Notes under the pieces: generated by a model | Databases searched by the model: none | The model's input: the letters and a program-made list of their open reading frames with translations, nothing else | What the model was told of the DNA's origin: nothing | Position numbers and translations under genes: made by a program | Shown here: piece after piece, positions 56,509 through 64,000 of the stretch | Layout: each line of letters opens with the position of its first letter | Numbering within the stretch: position 1 is the first letter of the stretch | NCBI GenBank assembly: GCA_002255925.1 | Contig: NKIH01000001.1 | Span: 930,001-994,000 of the forward strand | DNA from: Burkholderiales bacterium PBB6 | Lineage (GTDB): Bacteria; Pseudomonadota; Gammaproteobacteria; Burkholderiales; Burkholderiaceae_C | Length of the DNA: 64,000 nucleotides | Reading direction: 5' to 3'

Positions 56509-58388
56509 TGCGCTCACTCGAAGCGCTGGTGCAGCGAGCGCTGACACTGGCGCGGCGCTACCGCCCGTGGGCGGCCTCGGCCGTCGACGCGCTCGCCATC
56601 GTGCTGGCGTGGCAGGCGACGTATCTGTTCCGCCTCGGCTTCGAGCGTTGGTTGCATGAGCGCCCGCCGTACGACGGACTGGTGCTGTTGGGTGTGGTGG
56701 CTGTTTACCTGAGCGCTTTCGCCTTGCTGAAGCTGCCGCAAAGCCTGTGGCGCTTTTCCGGCTTTGGCGAAGTGCGACGCCTGACGCTGGCCTGCTTCGG
56801 TGCTGGCCTGGTGTGTGCGGCCGGCGTGATGGGCCTGCAGCTGTATGGCGTGCCGCGTGCGGTGCTGGCGCTGCACCCCTTTGTCGCCTTGATGGCGGTG
56901 TGCGTGGTGCGCATCGGCTATCGCATGCTGCATGAACATGCCCGCGCCCGGGCGGCTGGGAGCGATGCCGATATCCGCCGCGCGGTCGTGATGGGGGCAG
57001 GCGAGGCGGCCCGCCGCCTGGTGGCGGGCATTCACCAGCAAGGCTGGCTGGTGGTGGGCTTGCTGGACGACGACACGGCCAAGCACGGTGCCCGCATCGC
57101 CGGCGTGCCGGTGCTCGGCCCCCTGGACGCCGTGCGCGACAAAGGTGTGCTGGGCGATGCCACGCACCTGATCATTGCGCTGCCCTCCGTCAGCGCGGCA
57201 AGGCGGCGCCGTGCGGTGGAGTTGGCTGGCGAAACCGGCCTGCCCGTGCTGACCGTTCCTTCCGCTGACGAGCTGCGCGAAGGCAATGCGGGCGTGACCC
57301 GGGTGCGTGACATCGAGCCCGAAGACCTGCTCGGGCGTGAGCCGGTGCAACTGGACGAGGCCGGCATCAGCGAAGCGCTGACCGGCAAGGTGGTGCTCAT
57401 CACCGGAGGCGGCGGCAGCATCGGCAGTGAGCTGTGCCGGCAAGTGGCGCGCTTCAACCCGGCGCGGCTGGTCATCGTCGAGCTGTCGGAGTTCAACCTC
57501 TACACGATCGAGCAGGAACTGAGCGAGCGCCACCCCGGGCTGCCCCTGACCAAGCTCATTGGTGACGTCAAGGACCTCGACGCGCTGCGCATCATCTTCA
57601 AGCGCCAGCGCCCGCAGGTGGTCTTCCACGCAGCTGCCTACAAGCACGTGCCGCTGATGGAAGAAGACAACGCCTGGGCCGCGCTGCGCAACAACACGCT
57701 GGGCACGTACCACGCGGCGCTGGCTGCAGCGGAAACCGGGGTCGAGCGCTTCGTGCTCATCAGCACCGACAAGGCGGTGAACCCCACGAATGTGATGGGT
57801 GCCACCAAACGTGCGGCTGAAATGGTGATCTCGGCCATGGCCGCCGAGCACCCGGGCACCCGGTTCATGGCGGTGCGCTTCGGCAACGTGCTTGGGTCCA
57901 GCGGCAGCGTGATCCCGAAATTCAAGGAACAGATCGCCAGGGGCGGCCCGATCACGGTGACCCACCCCGACATCATTCGCTACTTCATGACCATTCCCGA
58001 AGCCGCGCGCCTGGTGATCCAGGCCGCCACCATCGGTGAAAGCGGGCAGGTGCTGGTGCTGGACATGGGGGAGCCGGTGAAGATTGTGGACCTGGCGAGG
58101 ACGATGATCCGGCTGGCCGGTCGCACCGAGGAGGACATCGGGATCCGGTTCACGGGGCTGAGGCCGGGGGAGAAGTTGTTTGAGGAGTTGCTGGCGGATG
58201 CGGACGCGACCTTGCCGACCGGCGTGGAGCGTTTGCGTATCGCGAGGCTGGATGGTCGTGCGGCGCAGGGCACGACGCTTGCGTGGTTGGCGGATGTCGC
58301 CGCGCGCGGCAGCGTCATGCCTGACGAGGTGATGCGCGGCGTGCTGCGTGAGCGAGTGCCCGAATACCAGCCAACCTCGTCGGATTGA
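56508..58388 (+). CDS. UDP-HexNAc 4,6-dehydratase, WbpM/PglF type
   Basis: The 626-residue enzyme removes water from UDP-GlcNAc to give the 4-keto-6-deoxy sugar. Four N-terminal membrane helices (about 20-125) are followed by a first Rossmann domain (VVMGAGEAARRLVAGI). The catalytic SDR domain starts at VLITGGGGSIGSELCRQ. The active-site Tyr of SDR enzymes is Met430 in NVMGATKR, with Lys434, the replacement known for WbpM. Partner of the second aminotransferase. It ends the plus-strand arm. Confidence 0.92.
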   Translation: MRSLEALVQRALTLARRYRPWAASAVDALAIVLAWQATYLFRLGFERWLHERPPYDGLVLLGVVAVYLSAFALLKLPQSLWRFSGFGEVRRLTLACFGAGLVCAAGVMGLQLYGVPRAVLALHPFVALMAVCVVRIGYRMLHEHARARAAGSDADIRRAVVMGAGEAARRLVAGIHQQGWLVVGLLDDDTAKHGARIAGVPVLGPLDAVRDKGVLGDATHLIIALPSVSAARRRRAVELAGETGLPVLTVPSADELREGNAGVTRVRDIEPEDLLGREPVQLDEAGISEALTGKVVLITGGGGSIGSELCRQVARFNPARLVIVELSEFNLYTIEQELSERHPGLPLTKLIGDVKDLDALRIIFKRQRPQVVFHAAAYKHVPLMEEDNAWAALRNNTLGTYHAALAAAETGVERFVLISTDKAVNPTNVMGATKRAAEMVISAMAAEHPGTRFMAVRFGNVLGSSGSVIPKFKEQIARGGPITVTHPDIIRYFMTIPEAARLVIQAATIGESGQVLVLDMGEPVKIVDLARTMIRLAGRTEEDIGIRFTGLRPGEKLFEELLADADATLPTGVERLRIARLDGRAAQGTTLAWLADVAARGSVMPDEVMRGVLRERVPEYQPTSSD

Positions 58389-58394
58389 GCTGGA

Positions 58395-58414
58395 TGGGCG
58401 CCTTCAGGCGCCCA
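58395..58414. terminator. Hairpin between convergent wbpM-like and sulfotransferase genes
   Basis: A perfect 8-bp stem (58395-58402 with 58407-58414) with TTCA loop spans the convergent stops. No T-run. It likely limits read-through between the two arms of the locus. Confidence 0.5.
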
Positions 58415-59507
58415 AACCGTGCGAGGCCAATGCACGGCGCTGCGCCTCGGCCAAAGCCTCAAGCGCCTGTGCCAATTCACCTTGGCGCTCATTGTTCACG
58501 CTCAACTCACCTCGCTCCGCGGCCGTGCGGACATGTGCTCGTGCGGCCGCAGCAGCATGCAGTCGTGCCAAGCCATCGGCATCTGGCGGGGCTGAGCTCA
58601 GCCGCGCAAGGGCCTGAGTGGTCAAGGACTCTGGCGCGACTTTCAGTTGTTCCAGCGACAGCACGACCAACCGCTCTGGCGGGAGGGCGTCGCACCAGCG
58701 GTTGAGCGCTTTCGCTGTGCAGGCGATCATCCTTACCAGGAAGCGATCCAGGGCTGCCTCGTCCATGGGTGCCAGACCATAGAGCTTGGCCATCGTCGGC
58801 CAGAGCCTGCGGTTGGATTGCCAGATGGCTCGCGGATCCCGGGTGATCCAGATCCCCTGCATCCGCGGAAACTGGCGTTGCAAGGCTGGCAGACGGTAGC
58901 TGTGATTCGGCGATTTCAGGAGCAGGCGAGAGGCGTGATCGCCAGCCTGCCCGCCCACGCGCCCAAGGAATTCGAGCCAATCGGTTTCGGCAGGCCAGGG
59001 TGACGTCCAGGCGTCACCATCCAGCAGTGGAGCCAGTGATTCCAGCCGGCGGGGATCGAGGAAGGCGCGGTAGAGGCTGGGGCCGCCAAGGGCCAGCAGT
59101 GCAAATTCATCCTCCTGCGGCGAGTCTGCAGCGATGGTGAAGTCATCCATCGGCCGCGCTTGTACGACGCCACGTGATGGGGCGCCGGTCAAACCGAAGG
59201 TCGACGGGGCCATGCATTGCCAGGTGCGTGGCGTGACGAAGCCTGGCTGGCTGGCCAGCAGCTCATGCAGAAAGGTGGTGCCAGAGCGCCAGGCGCCCAG
59301 CACCAGCAATGGGTCTGGGCCGGGCGGGCTCGCGGGCTGCAAGCGTCGCTGCATGCTCAGGTTGAAGCGGAAGGTCAGACTGGCCCAGCGGTACTGCCAC
59401 AACCGCGCGCGCCCCGGGCCGGGGTAGGCCACGCCTTCACGAAGCCAGGTCAACAGGGCGGGCGCCAACGGCCCGAGCAGGCGTGTTTCGAGCGCCGGGG
59501 GACTCAT
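58404..59507 (-). CDS. Sulfotransferase family protein
   Basis: The 367-residue protein has the PAPS 5'-phosphosulfate loop LVLGAWRSGTTFLHELL near residues 69-85. The 3'-phosphate segment LLLKSPNHSYRLP and WITRDPRAIWQSNRRLW follow. It may place sulfate on a sugar hydroxyl of the glycan, with PAPS as donor. It ends the seven-gene minus-strand operon and overlaps the sulfatase-like gene by 4 bases. Whether it modifies the heptose or another sugar is not visible. Confidence 0.85.
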   Translation of the reverse strand: MSPPALETRLLGPLAPALLTWLREGVAYPGPGRARLWQYRWASLTFRFNLSMQRRLQPASPPGPDPLLVLGAWRSGTTFLHELLASQPGFVTPRTWQCMAPSTFGLTGAPSRGVVQARPMDDFTIAADSPQEDEFALLALGGPSLYRAFLDPRRLESLAPLLDGDAWTSPWPAETDWLEFLGRVGGQAGDHASRLLLKSPNHSYRLPALQRQFPRMQGIWITRDPRAIWQSNRRLWPTMAKLYGLAPMDEAALDRFLVRMIACTAKALNRWCDALPPERLVVLSLEQLKVAPESLTTQALARLSSAPPDADGLARLHAAAAARAHVRTAAERGELSVNNERQGELAQALEALAEAQRRALASHGLGA

Positions 59508-61513
59508 GGCGTGTGGCTGGGCGGCAGCCGGTGCGCCTGCACCTTCGCGTCAATGACGCCACGCAGACGTTGAACGATGTCGGGATGCAGTCCCGAGACG
59601 TCCGTACGCTCGAGTGGGTCGGTCGCGAGATTGAACAAGCGGGTTGACTTGGGCTGAGGTGTCAGCGGGTCTGGTGTTCCCACGATCTGGTGTAGTTTCC
59701 AGTGGCCATCGATGATGACGACCGTGCCTCGCTCGAGCGCAGCATCCGGGCGCTGGCGTTCGAAGCTCATCGCGAAGGCTGGCACCTCTGGAAGCGCGCG
59801 GCTTTCGAGCAGCGGCATCAGGGATCGGCCTTCAAGGCCTGGAGGCATGGTGAGCCCGGCGATGCTGGTCAGCGTCGGCAGCAGGTCCGCCTGCTCGGTG
59901 ACCTGTGCAACGCGTCGGCCCTGGATTTGACCTGGCAGCTTGATGACCAGCGGAATGTGCAGGACCTCGTCGAACAATTCCGGTCCCCCATGTGCACCGT
60001 AGTCGTTGCGGAAGCTCTCACCATGGTCTGCGCTGACGACAAGTGCGGCGCGATCGAGTTGTCCGCGCTGCCGCAATGTCTCGACAAAGTCACCGAAGGC
60101 GGCGTCGGTGTAGAGCAGGGCCTCGTCGTACCGAGCCTCCAGGCGTGCGCGCAGATCGTTCGGCAGGGCGCTCGTGTTGTAGTGGTAGGCCGGGGATGAG
60201 TCGAGCAGCGTCCGGGCTTGGCTGGAGGAGTCGAACGTTCCCACGAACGGTGGCGGCGGCGCATACGGGTCATGCGGTGGTGTGAGGTGCACCCACAGCA
60301 AAGTTGGACGCTTGTCGTCGGAAGCTCGTGTGTCCAGCAACTGAAGCGCATGCTGGAACGCATCCGTGGGGTCGAAATGACCGGAGGGCGGGCAGACACC
60401 ATGTTTCAGCAGGGCTTGCAGCAAGGCGTTGCGCGGGGCGGCGTACCAGCCTTGGGTAGCCAGCAGCGCCCGAGTTTTCGGCCCAGCCAGTTGCGGCAGC
60501 AGGTTGTCGGGGTCCCAGGGACACAGGCGCTTCCAGGGCTGAGACTCGGCCTGTGCATCCAGCCATGGATTCATGTCCAGGTTGGTAGGGGCGGCCCAGG
60601 GGTTGCTGGAAACCGCCAGCGTGCGGTAGCCGGCGTCATGGAATCGCGCCACCAATGATTGCTGTGGCAAGCCGGCGGCCACGTGGCTTGGTGCCAGAAA
60701 GGCGCGGTGGGTCCACGGGCGCACCCCCCCGGTGAATGACGCGACGCCGGCGGTCGTGAAGTTGCCGTTGGCGTAGAACCGGTCGAAGACAGTCGCCGTG
60801 GTGGCCAAAGCATCCAGCTTGGGCGTTGTCGCACGCCCATAACCGTAGAGTGATGCATGCTTGGCCGAAAACGTATCGATGGTGACTAGGATCACGTCCG
60901 GGCGGTTGTCGGCTGTGTTGTTAAGTGCTGGCGCGACGGCCTTCGCAGGCCCGTGTATCCACGGCTGCAGCCAAGCTTGCAGTATCAGTACAGCCATCAA
61001 GACAGCTGACAGGCGCATCCATGGGGGCACCACCGCAGCACCGCCACGCCTGGTGCGCATGAATACCAGCGCTGTCAGCATGAGCGCCGCGCCCGCCCAG
61101 ACCGCGCCGTTTCCCTGGGCCAGGTGATGTCCTGGCAACCCTGATTGGACCAACCAGACCTTGGTGCCATGCACCAGGCTGATGCCAAGCAGCAGCGCGG
61201 CATGGAGTCGCAGCCCGTCTGCCAGCCCCGAGGATGCACCCCTGCGGCGCAAAACGCCCAACACCAAGCCGGTTGCGGCGCTCAGGGGCGTAGCCGCCAG
61301 ACAAGCGAGCAGCACGACCAGTGCAAACTCGCCAGCCATGGTCAGCGCCTCAGCAAGGTGCGCATAGTTGCTGATGGCTGGCAGGTGCGGCAGGAGTTCG
61401 AGCGGGGCGACCACACCCAGCGCAACAGAAAGCAAGTACCACAGGCTGGAGGACCAGGACGGTACCTGAACCGGGTGGGTGTCTGATGGCGAGGGCGCTG
61501 TTGGCTGCGACAA
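59504..61513 (-). CDS. Membrane sulfatase-superfamily protein without formylglycine cysteine
   Basis: The 669-residue protein has about four membrane helices in the first 190 residues, then a sulfatase-fold domain starting PDVILVTIDTF at 205-215. The conserved HPPHDPY-like segment reads LTPPHDPYAPPP, and SADHGESF with DHG supplies metal ligands. Where sulfatases have CxPSR, this protein has NFTTAGVASF (251-260), with Thr as the likely nucleophile, as in lipid-phosphate transferases. It may transfer a phosphate group rather than remove sulfate. It overlaps the sulfotransferase gene by 4 bases. Confidence 0.82.
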   Translation of the reverse strand: MSQPTAPSPSDTHPVQVPSWSSSLWYLLSVALGVVAPLELLPHLPAISNYAHLAEALTMAGEFALVVLLACLAATPLSAATGLVLGVLRRRGASSGLADGLRLHAALLLGISLVHGTKVWLVQSGLPGHHLAQGNGAVWAGAALMLTALVFMRTRRGGAAVVPPWMRLSAVLMAVLILQAWLQPWIHGPAKAVAPALNNTADNRPDVILVTIDTFSAKHASLYGYGRATTPKLDALATTATVFDRFYANGNFTTAGVASFTGGVRPWTHRAFLAPSHVAAGLPQQSLVARFHDAGYRTLAVSSNPWAAPTNLDMNPWLDAQAESQPWKRLCPWDPDNLLPQLAGPKTRALLATQGWYAAPRNALLQALLKHGVCPPSGHFDPTDAFQHALQLLDTRASDDKRPTLLWVHLTPPHDPYAPPPPFVGTFDSSSQARTLLDSSPAYHYNTSALPNDLRARLEARYDEALLYTDAAFGDFVETLRQRGQLDRAALVVSADHGESFRNDYGAHGGPELFDEVLHIPLVIKLPGQIQGRRVAQVTEQADLLPTLTSIAGLTMPPGLEGRSLMPLLESRALPEVPAFAMSFERQRPDAALERGTVVIIDGHWKLHQIVGTPDPLTPQPKSTRLFNLATDPLERTDVSGLHPDIVQRLRGVIDAKVQAHRLPPSHTP

Positions 61514-61524
61514 ATCCGGTTACC

Positions 61525-61779
61525 TCAGCGTGCGGGTGGTTGCGGTCCGTTGCCGTTTTCCTTGGTCGCCTCATCGGCTCCAGGCTTCTCGGTCCGTTGA
61601 AAGAGCGCCATGAGCCCGGTCTTGATGTAGCGCCAACCGGCTCCCACGGCCACGATGATCGGAAAAGCGATCTGGTAGAGCAGGCCGCCTGTGTTGGGAT
61701 CGAAGTAGGCATGGGCTGGCAGACACACCGTGCCAAGAACCAGCACGATTGTGGCCAGAGGGGGAGGATGAAGCTTCAC
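61525..61779 (-). CDS. Small membrane protein with YFDPNTGG motif
   Basis: The 84-residue protein has a cleavable signal or anchor (LATIVLVLGTVCLPAHA). The motif YFDPNTGGLLYQ follows, then one membrane helix (IAFPIIVAVGAGWRYI) and a polar tail. Small proteins with an AYxDPGTGSLLxQ motif occur in exopolysaccharide loci near sulfatase-type genes, but no activity is known. It overlaps gmhB by 4 bases at its start and lies 11 bases before the sulfatase-like gene. Confidence 0.75.
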   Translation of the reverse strand: MKLHPPPLATIVLVLGTVCLPAHAYFDPNTGGLLYQIAFPIIVAVGAGWRYIKTGLMALFQRTEKPGADEATKENGNGPQPPAR

Positions 61780-62411
61780 GGGCGGTCCTGGAGGGGTGCG
61801 TCAACCGACAGCGGCGCAGCCGGGTGATGAGGGCGAGGCGGATGAGCCCCGGTGAGCCAAGCGGCGGCCTGAGCCAGGTCATCCAGCGTGGCATCTGCCG
61901 CTGCCATGGCGTCACCGCCCGGAGCGTGGCCCGAGCGCACGAGTACGCACCGGGCCAGACCAGCACGCCTGCCGGCCTCGATGTCGCTGCCTTTGTCGCC
62001 AACCAGCACGGATGTTGTCAGGGACAGGCCCAGTTCGCGGCTGGCGCGTAGCAGCATGCCCGGCGCGGGCTTGCGGCATTCGCAGTCGACACGCAATTCA
62101 CCCAGTCCCGCACTCGGGTGGTGCGGGCAGTGGTAGACGGCTGTCAGCTGGATGCCTTCGGCTTGCAGCAGGTGACGCATGTGCGCGGTCAAGCGTTCGA
62201 AATCAGCCTCGGTGTAGTAGCCGCGTGCAATGCCCGCCTGGTTGGTCACCACGACAAGTGCATATCCCGCCTGCTGCAAGGTCCGCAGCCCCGGAATCGC
62301 TCCCGGCAGCAATTCGAAATCCTCGATGCGGTGGACATAGTCCCGTTCGACGTTGATCACGCCGTCGCGGTCGATGAAGGCCGCTGGGCGGCCTTGGCCT
62401 GGCTCATCCAT
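61776..62411 (-). CDS. gmhB: D-glycero-D-manno-heptose 1,7-bisphosphate phosphatase
   Basis: This HAD phosphatase removes the 7-phosphate from heptose 1,7-bisphosphate. The 211-residue protein has AAFIDRDGVINVERDYVHR, with the catalytic DxD, and VVTNQAGIARGYYTE. The zinc-binding loop is CPHHPSAGLGELRVDCECRKP, typical of GmhB, and VGDKGSDIEAGRRAG supplies Mg ligands. ATG 62411 is chosen over a longer frame that has no family sequence. It overlaps hddC by 8 bases. Confidence 0.93.
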   Translation of the reverse strand: MDEPGQGRPAAFIDRDGVINVERDYVHRIEDFELLPGAIPGLRTLQQAGYALVVVTNQAGIARGYYTEADFERLTAHMRHLLQAEGIQLTAVYHCPHHPSAGLGELRVDCECRKPAPGMLLRASRELGLSLTTSVLVGDKGSDIEAGRRAGLARCVLVRSGHAPGGDAMAAADATLDDLAQAAAWLTGAHPPRPHHPAAPLSVDAPLQDRP

Positions 62412-63126
62412 GTTCTGCACAGAAACGGTAGTAGTCGTCCGGGACGCCAATGTCGGTGAAGGCTCCGTCGAGCGCTTGAGCACGAAGTTGCCCTGTGCTG
62501 GCCAGCGACGGGAGGATGCGGGTCTCGAACGAGAAGGCCTCGCCGGGCGCCGCGTCGGCAAACACCTCGGCAGACAAGCGGTACAGACCCGCATTGATGG
62601 GGCCGGGGCCCGACTGACCCTTCTCGGCAAAGCCTCGAACGTAGCCGGCATGGATTTGTACACCGCCGTAGCGGTGCCGATCTTCGACCTCGATAACGGC
62701 CATACGGGCGCGCTCGCCGGACTCGATCAGCAATGGCAGGCACATGGCGCGCAGGTCGCCGCCGAGGAAGGTGTCACCGTTGGTGACGAGGGCTTCCGTC
62801 AGGCCGCTGGCGGTCATGGCGAAGGCGATGGCCCCACCGGTGCCCAGAGGCTGAGGCTCGATCACGCAACGGATGCTGAAGCGATCGCCAAGACGCACAG
62901 CCTCGGCCTGTACCTGGTCGGCCAGATGGCCAAGAGACAGCACGAAGTCGGTGACACCCTGGGCCGCCAGCAGGGCCAGCTGGATTTCCAGGAAGCTGCG
63001 GTCGCCGACTGGCGCCAGGCATTTCGGACGGTCGGGCACGGCTTCGCGCAGCCGTGTGCCCAAGCCGCCTGCCAGGATGATGCAGGGGGTCGACGAAGCG
63101 ATGCTGGCGGGGGTATTCGTGCTCAT
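62404..63126 (-). CDS. hddC: D-glycero-D-manno-heptose 1-phosphate guanylyltransferase
   Basis: It joins heptose 1-phosphate to GTP to give GDP-D-glycero-alpha-D-manno-heptose. The 240-residue protein has the nucleotidyltransferase motif ILAGGLGTRLREAVPDRPKCLAPV, then EPQPLGTGGAIAFA, TNGDTF and FTDIGVPDDYYRF. The sugar activator in GDP-heptose pathways is HddC, and the gmhA/hddA neighbours support it over RfaE-type enzymes. ATG 63126 is used; a TTG at 63138 would overlap the gmhA stop. Confidence 0.9.
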   Translation of the reverse strand: MSTNTPASIASSTPCIILAGGLGTRLREAVPDRPKCLAPVGDRSFLEIQLALLAAQGVTDFVLSLGHLADQVQAEAVRLGDRFSIRCVIEPQPLGTGGAIAFAMTASGLTEALVTNGDTFLGGDLRAMCLPLLIESGERARMAVIEVEDRHRYGGVQIHAGYVRGFAEKGQSGPGPINAGLYRLSAEVFADAAPGEAFSFETRILPSLASTGQLRAQALDGAFTDIGVPDDYYRFCAEHG

Positions 63127-63134
63127 GCCACTGT

Positions 63135-63731
63135 TCAATCTGGCTTGAGGTGGCCGAACATCTTCAGCTCAACGTATCCGCACAGCATGTGTCCGATCAG
63201 GATGTGGGATTCCTGGATGCGCGGGGTCGACGAAGAGGGCACCCGCAGCACGTGGTCGCAGACAGCCTCCAGCTCGCCACCGGTACCGCACAGGGCGACC
63301 GAAGTCACGCCAAGCTCCTTGCAAGCCTTGAACGCCGCCAGGACGTTGGCTGATCGGCCCGAAGTGGTCAGTCCGACAAACACATCGCCCGGCCGGGCTT
63401 GTGCCTGCAGCTGTCGCAGGAACAGGCGCTCGTAGCCGTAGTCGTTGCCGATGGCGGTGATCATCGACGTGTCGGTGGACAGCGACAGCGCCGGCAGGCC
63501 CGGGCGGTCGAACTCGAAGCGGCTGACGAACTCAGCCGCCAGATGTTGAGCGTCGGCGGCACTGCCACCGTTGCCGGCAAAGATCACACGGTTGCCTCGG
63601 CGGCTGGCCTCGGCGAGTACTTCGGCAACGGCCAGGATGCTTGCCAAGGCGGCATCATCGGCCAGCAGCCGCTGCTTGACGGCGATCGAATCGGCGATGC
63701 CGGCCTTCAGCCAATCTGCTTGCAAGTCCAA
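63135..63731 (-). CDS. gmhA: Sedoheptulose 7-phosphate isomerase
   Basis: It converts sedoheptulose 7-phosphate to D-glycero-D-manno-heptose 7-phosphate, the first heptose step. The 198-residue SIS-domain protein has NRVIFAGNGGSAADAQHLAAEFVSRF with the metal and substrate loop. SMITAIGNDYGYERLF and GLTTSGRSANVLAA are further family marks. It overlaps the hddA 3' end by 25 bases and precedes hddC by 8 bases. Confidence 0.94.
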   Translation of the reverse strand: MDLQADWLKAGIADSIAVKQRLLADDAALASILAVAEVLAEASRRGNRVIFAGNGGSAADAQHLAAEFVSRFEFDRPGLPALSLSTDTSMITAIGNDYGYERLFLRQLQAQARPGDVFVGLTTSGRSANVLAAFKACKELGVTSVALCGTGGELEAVCDHVLRVPSSSTPRIQESHILIGHMLCGYVELKMFGHLKPD

Positions 63732-64000
63732 GATTCAACTCCTTCACTGACGAAACCAAACGAAAAGAAGCGCCCACCCAGGGGGTCGAGCGCACGGATG
63801 ACGGCGTGCCGGTTCGGCGGATCGACGGCAATCATCATGAATCCACCACCGCCGGCCCCGGAAATTTTCAGGCCACGTGCGCCGGCCTCCATGGCCGTGT
63901 TGGCCACCGCATCGATCGAGGCATTGGAGATGCCCGTCGCGGCCCGCTTCTTGGCCAACCAGGATGCGCTGAGGATATCGAGCACGCGGTCAATTTCGCC
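63707..64000 (-). CDS. hddA: D-glycero-D-manno-heptose 7-phosphate kinase, 5' part missing
   Basis: Only the last 97 residues are in the window; the frame is open through base 64000. The GHMP-kinase C-terminal motif KISGAGGGGFMMI is clear. FFSFGFVSEGVESW near the end fits HddA, which makes heptose 1,7-bisphosphate. Gene order hddA-gmhA-hddC-gmhB supports this over other GHMP kinases. The rest lies beyond the window. Confidence 0.85.
   Translation of the reverse strand, partial: GEIDRVLDILSASWLAKKRAATGISNASIDAVANTAMEAGARGLKISGAGGGGFMMIAVDPPNRHAVIRALDPLGGRFFSFGFVSEGVESWTCKQIG

Noticed and set aside
57795..57809. Missing catalytic Tyr in the WbpM-type enzyme, first read as a broken active site
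   Set aside because: Met at this position with a retained Lys is the known condition in WbpM, so it is not a defect.

Overview
The window is high-GC, densely coded bacterial chromosome. Gene order and protein content point to a betaproteobacterium of the order Burkholderiales (a Leptothrix/Ideonella/Aquabacterium-like lineage). The reasons are the secB-grxC-gpsA neighbourhood, the coxB-coxA-ctaG-DUF2970-coxC-surf1-ctaA-ctaB-sco block with its 40-residue assembly protein, and rpoH as the neighbour of ychF. No rRNA, tRNA, CRISPR array, insertion sequence or prophage gene was seen. No gene-free stretch exceeds about 220 bases.

Layout. (1) 1-12039: end of thiD, a rubredoxin, then the type IV pilus chemosensory operon pilG-pilH-pilI-pilJ-chpA, closed by an overlapping diguanylate cyclase. 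(2) 12056-18143: a photolyase on the minus strand, then the coupled run yqgE-ruvX-pyrR-pyrB-pyrC'-plsC. The order yqgE-ruvX-pyrR-pyrB-pyrC' next to pilG...chpA matches what is known in Pseudomonas aeruginosa. PyrC' has lost the dihydroorotase metal ligands. (3) 18144-24295: gpmA, a membrane rhodanese, grxC, secB, gpsA, trmL, a comF-type gene and a BioC-like methyltransferase with an altered SAM loop. (4) 24304-33521: a complete cytochrome c oxidase operon with heme A synthesis and copper delivery, including two Sco-type CxxxC proteins. (5) 33612-44312: housekeeping genes. They include rpoH behind a perfect CIRCE operator, ychF, a UbiH-type hydroxylase, dsbC, an M61 peptidase, an enoyl-CoA hydratase and lysS. 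(6) 44533-64000: a surface polysaccharide locus.

The polysaccharide locus has two arms. The plus-strand arm encodes the WbpB/WbpD/WbpE enzymes with a TviB/WbpO-type dehydrogenase, a set expected to make a UDP-2,3-diacetamido-uronic acid. It also carries a flippase, an O-acyltransferase, two glycosyltransferases, a second DegT aminotransferase, a PglC-type sugar-phosphate transferase, galE and a WbpM-type 4,6-dehydratase. The minus-strand arm is a tight seven-gene operon. It holds the GDP-D-glycero-D-manno-heptose genes hddA, gmhA, hddC and gmhB, then a small YFDPNTGG membrane protein, a membrane sulfatase-superfamily enzyme without the formylglycine cysteine, and a sulfotransferase. The linkage of heptose synthesis to a sulfation or phospho-transfer module is the most system-like unexplained feature of the window. 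No polymerase (Wzy), chain-length or export gene is present, so the locus probably continues past base 64000.

All functional calls are from reading translations and motifs by eye. No database search was run.
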